Source of the DNA: Lytechinus variegatus | Lineage: Eukaryota > Echinodermata > Echinoidea > Temnopleuroida > Toxopneustidae | Reading direction: 5' to 3' | Length of the DNA stretch: 64,000 bases | Assembly: GCF_018143015.1 (NCBI RefSeq) | Contig: NC_054754.1 | Coordinates: 28,719,830-28,783,829 of the forward strand | Part shown: positions 57,886 to 64,000 of the stretch, in pieces | Position numbering within the stretch: position 1 is the first letter of the stretch | Layout: each line of letters opens with the position of its first letter | Translations under genes and position numbers: made by a program | The notes under the pieces: model-generated | What the model was told of the DNA's origin: nothing | What the model saw: only the letters and a program-made list of their open reading frames with translations | Database searches by the model: none

Positions 57886-60303
57886 TGTAACTTGGTGTCC
57901 CAGAGGCAAAACTTCCCTCAGAGCAGAATTGAATGTGTGCCGTTTGATCTCTGTACAGGCGCTTCGATTCCAATATAAGAAACATTAATGAGAAAATGTT
58001 AATTCTATAGAATTTGCTGTATGTTGAAGAGTAATATATCCTTTGAGTTCTAAAGTGGACATTTTCATGTGACTAGTGAATGATTCATGTAATGTCATAC
58101 AGATATGATGTGTGCTTATTATAATCACTCTAAAAGTATATCTGTTACATTAAAGTTCTATGTCTCCCTTCCTACATGCAATAATTCTTTATTTCCTTAA
58201 CAATAATGATAATGGCCAGTTGTATAGCGCTCACATCCGTCATGTTTGGATGCTCACGACACTTTGACATTAATATTTTGTAACATAAAGCAATGTCGAA
58301 CTATTTGGTTTTGTATTTTGTAGAACAGATTTGTGTAGTCCCATCCACTTTGAAACACGTAGCTTAACGAACATCATTGCAATGCCGTCAAGGCTCAGCT
58401 AAATTGAGATTTGATCAAGTGCAGTGACCTGAGTTCGCAAAGATGTTTGTGACCACGATACTTTGAATATAAGTATGTATAAATGACATGCCCAAATAGT
58501 TCCTTAGGAAGCTAGGTAGTTATTATTAAGAAGTTTATTTCTTTCGAGATGAAGGCATGTCTAGAAGTCAACAGTGCCTAGGTTGAAAATATTACAAAAA
58601 TACTTTGTTACAAGATGGATGGGAAATTGAGATTATGTTTATAATGAACTTTTTAACAACATTCACCCCCCCCCCCCTGCAATCCCCAAGAAAAAGGATG
58701 AATTTTCCTTAAAACATTTTTACTGTTCGCTACACGTGCATACAGATTTTTTTAATTCTTGATTAAGGGTTACAAAGAGTCATTGCTTACTTTGGTGCTA
58801 CTACACATGTCTGTGTATTTGAGTTTTCTGGCATTCTTTTCAGGTGTGTGAAGTTTCCTGTTTAAAAATGTCTGTATATTTGTACACTGATATTGTAAAG
58901 ACACGTTTTGCCTTTATAAAGTGCATTGCTAATTTAAGCACTGAATCCATAGGATCTGTAGTGTACCGTCAGATACCATGATTGCAAAGATGAAATTGCA
59001 TTGTGAAGGTATTATTACCTGGTAAGTGTGTCATAAAGCTGTTTGTAGGTCGCAAATGACTTTACTGGTGATTCTTTCTTGTACAAAATAATATATCCCT
59101 ATGTAGCTGACTTAGCTTCTACAGGTAAGAACATGTTCAAGTTTTGTGTAAAGTCGTGTGTAACTTTGCAACACAGTTTCATGGGATACCATCGGTATCA
59201 TCTATAAAATTCTTGTGTCAATTGAAATCTGTTGTTTCAGGTTCAGAACCTGCTTGTAGCCACAACTAACTACCTTCAAAGACACTACAAGGGATGACCA
59301 GACACTTCAGCGATATTTTAAATCGCTCGATTTCGCCTATGGGGAAGGGCGCCCAACAGCATTGAGTATTAAAAGTAAAACATCACACTTCGGCAGGTGG
59401 CTGTGTATGGGGAAAATGAGTGAGGGGGTTTGGCAGAGGGCACAAGGGCAGTGCATGTGAATAATTCCATGTTTTCTTTCCCAGAAACCTCTAATATATA
59501 TTCATCTCTAATTTCAGAAAAAAAAACCTGAAATTTTTTTTTTAAATGTAAAATTTGTCTATTCCTTCACCCCTCCAAACATATCCCTCTTATGGTTTGT
59601 ACACTACCTGAGAAAAGTGATACGCGAAGGTCAAATTAGTAATATATCTCTCTGGCGAAGGTCTACGTACTCAAAGCTCTAGGGCGCTCTTCCCGAGCGT
59701 GTCATTATCCACTCATTAACTGTCCAGTCTTCCTTATGTTGTGTCTTTGCTACCTTGTCTCTACAATGATAATCAATAAGTTCATCTTAAGCCCTGGAAT
59801 CCTGGATTAAAATTGGATTTATACTACTGCCTTCATAGGGGTGTTCTGTCCGAAAGCAACAGAGGAAGAAGACAAGGAAGGAAAGTACAAACAATTGTCG
59901 GTACAACTGCAAAGAAGATGCAACATTTGCTCTTTTTTACACACGCATTTAGCTGAAATATATGAATATTAAATAGGGTATGATGGACCACCCTATAGTA
60001 TCCTTCAAGTATATGCATTTTGTGTGGGATATTTGTGTTACATTATTTTCAATAATGTTTTATTTTGGGGCTTTTCATGGAGATTATATATTTGTCTAGA
60101 TTTATTGGTTTGATTTGAATATTTTGAACTGAAATTGAAATGCTGTGATTTTTTTTGCTGTAAAGAATAGCAAAATGTATAAACTTGCCCTTCTACTTAT
60201 TTGGATAAAGAAAGGTGTGATACTTGTATTATACTCTGGGATGTATAGAAATCTGACTTGTTTGATGTCATGCAAATTTGGTCCTTGGCACTCTTTCAAT
60301 AAT
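57886..60303. other. 3' flank of PNPLA6, no gene seen
   Basis: This stretch probably includes the rest of the 3' UTR. An ATTAAA at about 58150 and several weaker signals could end it, but none is decisive. A short GTTGTATAGCGCTCAC block near 58220 resembles a SINE tail. No coding exon was recognised. Confidence 0.4.
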
Positions 60304-60690
60304 ACCACTTTCATACTAACAGCCGAAGTGGAGTTACTCCGGAGTCCAGAAGGAGTGACTCCACTTTGGAGGGCATTATGAAAATTCTAAGATTATTTCG
60401 ATCCTTATTCAAGGAAGAGTACTCAACCCACTTTGAGAACAGGGTTACAAACAGAGTTAAAGTCCGCATCGGAAGTGCGGTATTGTCTATCTCCTCTTTC
60501 CGCATGGGGGAGATTCCGCATGCCACACGTATGGCGTGAACTCGCTTGGTAACCATGGAAATGACTGCGGATACACCGCTGCGGAACTTGCCAGTTTGAA
60601 AGTGGTGCAATGTCGGTCCGCAGTACAAGCTTAATTAACCCAATCCGGAATTACTCCAGATTAATTCCACTTCGCCTTCAGTATGAAAAC
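60304..60690. mobile_element. ~385-bp inverted-repeat element downstream of PNPLA6
   Basis: The left end TTTCATACTAACAGCCGAAG, then TGGAGTTACTCCGGA, pairs with the right end TCCGGAATTACTCCAG...CCACTTCGCCTTCAGTATGAAAA. The interior is GC-richer (CCGCATCGGAAGTGCGG). Non-coding. Confidence 0.7.
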
Positions 60691-60946
60691 ACACTAAGAG
60701 AATCACTGGTCATTTTCCAGAGATGTAAACTTTCTCCCTTTCTACAATATTTTGTACTGTTGTCGGTTTTGCCTAAATGTTTGTTGAGTTGACAAACAAT
60801 ATTTTATCAAATTGATTCTATATATTGTAGAAAATAATTACTGTTATAAGCAGCAACATAAATGCAAAAATTTATCATCAATTCAGCATAGCTTACTTTA
60901 ATAAGTGAAAGTCTGGTTTTCAGTAATTTGTAACCTTTGGGGCTTG

Positions 60947-61092
60947 TTGCAGAGAGAGGTACAATCAAAGACAACTCAAAAAATCATTCACAACTTGATT
61001 TACAACCAATTGAAAGCATGTATTATGGACTTGTGATTGATATTTTTTAGTTGAATTAAACACCACTCTTTCTGCAACAGGATCCTGGGCTA
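60947..61092. mobile_element. Diverged GTTGCAGAGAGAG MITE
   Basis: GGCTTGTTGCAGAGAGAG at the left and CTCTTTCTGCAACAGGATCC at the right, 140 bp apart. The interior has CAACCAATTG. Relative of the element at 3630-3776. Confidence 0.7.
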
Positions 61093-62283
61093 ATCTTACA
61101 GAGTTGCAATGGATTTAAATCAAACTCAAAGTGAGATTGATCACTATTCATATCTCAGAATAATGCAAATTAGGATTAATCTCATTTCGATTCAAATTTT
61201 TCACAACTCGTTCAAATACCAGTCACAGGTGAAGAAATATAATATTTGCTATGGTTACTTTATTATCGATGCACATAAGCCGTTTTATAAAACTAAAGAT
61301 TGATAACATACTGGATTCCGCAGGAGTGGTTTTTCGGTCAACTTTGATTAGTCCTTGGACTAAGAAAAGTGGATAGAGGTAGAAGTGAATCGGAGAGTCG
61401 AGAAAGTGGAAGGTTTTACTCTTTTTGAAAAAGAATTAAGAAATTCCATGACAAATTTGCTGTCCAATGAGGCAATTACATGGCATTATTTGTGAACTTT
61501 ATGACAGTTCCAACATCTTTCCAAGTTTTAAGAAACTGGTCCTAACTACAAAGAGTCCAATAGCCCAAAGGTTTGCAAATTAATGGTTAATTATTAATCA
61601 TGTAATAACAATGGCCAAGTGAAATTATTAAAAAATGTTAATGCTTATTCAGACCACCTACTTTTCGCTAATCAGATTCATTGTTTTATTTATCTGTTGC
61701 AAATATTCTTTGTAAACTTTTGTCAGATGATTCAGGAGGATTTTTTTATGATCTTTTTTATAATCCTTGCCATTAATTTTTCGATCATTTTCTGTTGAAA
61801 TTATACTTATATATAATTAATAGATTCTGTATAATTTATTTGTATATCCTTTAAAATAGTCTAAAAGATTACTTTCTTACCTATAATTGTATATTTTTCT
61901 CTATCCACTTTCTTGTCTTATTTATGTTGTCATCTACTCAATGAAATGTCTTCTCTTCTCTCTTCCGATGTTATAATATTTGAGAGCATATCACAAATAT
62001 TTATTTCGTCAATGTTCGTGTAATAATTTGCAATTGAAGTACAAGTGTCTGTGTATTGTAATGTGATGTGCTGAGCTTCCTGTTTCATGTATATCTGATG
62101 CAAATAATCTGAAAGAATAAATGTTCTTAAAATCTTCATCTTGAGTACAAGTTTATTATTTTCAAACATATAGTGCATTCATACCGTTAAATATAAATTA
62201 CTATAATACAAATCATTTGTTTGGTCTGAATATGAGCATTTCTAAACACACTAATATTTTAAGATGTACATGTATAGACTTAC
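61093..62283. other. AT-rich flank, nothing recognised
   Basis: Only short open frames; no repeat boundary or exon was identified. Confidence 0.4.
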
Positions 62284-62285
62284 TA

Positions 62286-62980
62286 AAGCCCCTTTTACAC
62301 CTTCACGGATGCAACACGGATCATCACGGATCTCAGTCCGTGATGATCCGGGGTGCCAAATTTGTATTTTCCTAGCATTCCCGGAGTGAGTAGGGACTTA
62401 ACTGGTTATTAACACGGATATGTACGGAAAAGTACGGAGTCTACAAGGATAGGCAAGGTAGCTATAGGGATCCTGTTTGATATGCTCCCGGAGCCAACAC
62501 GGAATACCCGGATGATCACGGATGTTACTGGGTCTTTACACGGACCTTCACGGTTGCTCACATTCTGTACTGGCTAGAATGAAGTTTCGTCCCTTTTTTG
62601 CAGCATCTGGAGCATGCTCGTGCTTGGTTATGAATACGGACTATTGTTCATGTACGCAAACAATACAAACATTTGACCCCGGATAAAGCCGGTATCAACA
62701 AGGATCACCCGGTTCTTACAAGGAGCCTCCCGGATGCATTCGGTAGCTACACGGATGTACAAGGAGGCTACATGGATGAACACGGATGATTATCAGTCCG
62801 TGTACTCCGGGATGAAAAATTAAACATGTTCAATTTTTCTCCCGGACATGCCGGTACATCAAGGATGGCGCCGGATGAGTAGCCGGAGTGTACATGGTAG
62901 TCCCGGACTGTACACGGATGACCCCGGATTGACAATCCGTGATGATCCGTGTTGCATCCGTGAAGGTGTAAAAGGGGCTT
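62286..62980. mobile_element. ~695-bp TIR element with TA duplication and ACGGAT-rich interior
   Basis: Terminal inverted repeats of about 45 bp start AAGCCCCTTTTACACCTTCA and continue with CGGATGCAACACGGATCATC. Both ends are flanked by TA. The interior is built from dozens of irregularly spaced CACGGA(T), CCCGGA and AAGGA motifs, all pointing the same way in the left half. No transposase frame. The TA duplication suggests a Tc1/mariner-related mobiliser, but the ends are not standard. Confidence 0.85.
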
Positions 62981-62988
62981 TAGCCCGA

Positions 62989-63123
62989 GGCCCGTTTCAT
63001 GAATTGTTTCAACTCTGGTAACTGCCGTCATTATGGTGAACAGAGCTCGTCGGCCAATTACAATCACTTTTTCTGTAGTAATTACCACTATAGCAGATAG
63101 CAGTCTTTATGAAAGAAGGCCCT
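62989..63123. mobile_element. GTTTCATAAA-family MITE, copy E
   Basis: GCCCGTTTCATGAATTG at the left and CTTTATGAAAGAAGGCC at the right, starting about nine bases after the previous element. The interior has TCGGCCAATTACAATC. Confidence 0.65.
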
Positions 63124-63494
63124 CTGTTCTCAAAATTTATTTTATTCAGTAATGAATAACAAATGAAAAATCATGGAATCCTAAGGCCAAATCACTCTCT
63201 GTATGTAAAATAATATTGGATTCCTTTCCTGGTATATTGTATTTATTACCATAAATATTCCACTCGTCTTTAACTCCTGCAGTATTCATACTGATGAATA
63301 TAATATACCGGTATCTGATTAAACCACTCGAGGGCATCCAATGATAAAGGTACGGAGACAAACATTTTATATTGATTCTTATCTTCATTTAACCCATCTT
63401 GAGACATATCCTGGGTCCCTTAACACAGAGCTTTAATTGTTATTGATCGTACGACTGATTATTTTATGATTCATTGCATTGATCATCATGTGCA

Positions 63495-63757
63495 ATTGAG
63501 CGTTGTGGCCCATGTGGATTAAAAGTCTCCATACTCAGAAACAGAAGGTTGTGGGTTCCAATCTCAGCAAGTTGGCATACAAGTAATTTCCTTCAGAAAG
63601 AAATTGATCTGCAATGTGCTACACTCAACCAAGGTAAGCGGTACTGGCCAGAAATAATTCCTCAAATATCTGTGAGCACTTAAATCAGTAGACTAGCTTA
63701 GCTGGTGTATTATAGGAGCGCTATACAAATGACCAATATCATTATGATCATTTCTAC
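63495..63757 (+). mobile_element. tRNA-derived SINE, type 1
   Basis: GTTGTGGCCCATGTGGATTA head, GGTTGTGGGTTCCAATCTCAG box-B-like region, CACTCAACCAAGGTAAG body, GGAGCGCTATACAAATGACC tail. Diverged member of the family at 18910 and 55184. Confidence 0.7.
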
Positions 63758-64000
63758 AAAATGAATCTGTATGATCAATTGCTAAGCTTTGTGTAACGGG
63801 GCTCAGGTAAAATCTTCAAGAGGAAACCAGTAAAACAGTTCAACTACAAATAAACCAACGCTTCAAATTCCTTTTTGGTATGGACGGATTTCAGTCTTTA
63901 TTTTGTCTATCCTCATGATAGTAGGTAGTCTATAATCTACATGTAGGCAGGGCCCTGCTGCAGGCCTTTGCCTTTCAGAGTCTGATGCTGTAACAGAACA

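Overview
The window is animal nuclear DNA: AT-rich, with intron-rich genes, dense non-coding repeats and no operon-like packing. The mix suggests a deuterostome invertebrate, most likely an echinoderm such as a sea urchin. It has tRNA-derived SINEs, many small inverted-repeat elements (MITEs), LINE fragments, one long satellite array and one full-length neuropathy-target-esterase gene with 30 introns. The species is an inference; no direct marker was found.

Layout. 1-2556 is a tandem satellite with a monomer of about 110 bp. 2557-5500 is repeat-rich flank with a possible promoter and 5' non-coding exon near 4273-4386. 5535-15713 is gene 1 on the + strand: nine coding exons that join in frame into a 928-residue, proline-rich and acidic protein I do not recognise. 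15714-20160 is an intergenic stretch with a poly(A) signal, nested MITEs and a SINE. 20160-20287 is a GC-rich probable promoter. 20288-57638 is gene 2 on the + strand: 31 coding exons that join in frame into a 1399-residue PNPLA6/PNPLA7 (neuropathy target esterase, Drosophila swiss cheese) protein. It has an N-terminal membrane anchor, three cyclic-nucleotide-binding-like domains and a complete patatin serine-hydrolase domain. 57639-64000 is 3' UTR, including a minisatellite, then repeat-rich flank.

The two genes show no visible functional link. Gene 2 should be an ER-anchored phospholipase/lysophospholipase of phosphatidylcholine turnover. Gene 1 could be structural or cytoskeletal, but nothing in it proves that.

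The most unusual signal is inside gene 2. At four separate exons (8, 15, 19, 27) the sequence around an exon edge has been tandemly copied into the neighbouring intron, giving runs of decayed pseudo-exons with decoy splice sites. Other noteworthy items are a roughly 550 bp inverted-repeat element with an 8-bp target duplication, a roughly 695 bp TA-flanked element, a MITE nested in another MITE, a 49-bp near-perfect palindrome made by abutting MITE ends, a long intronic hairpin, and a roughly 900 bp higher-order period in the satellite. I found no bacterial-type defence or mobile system.
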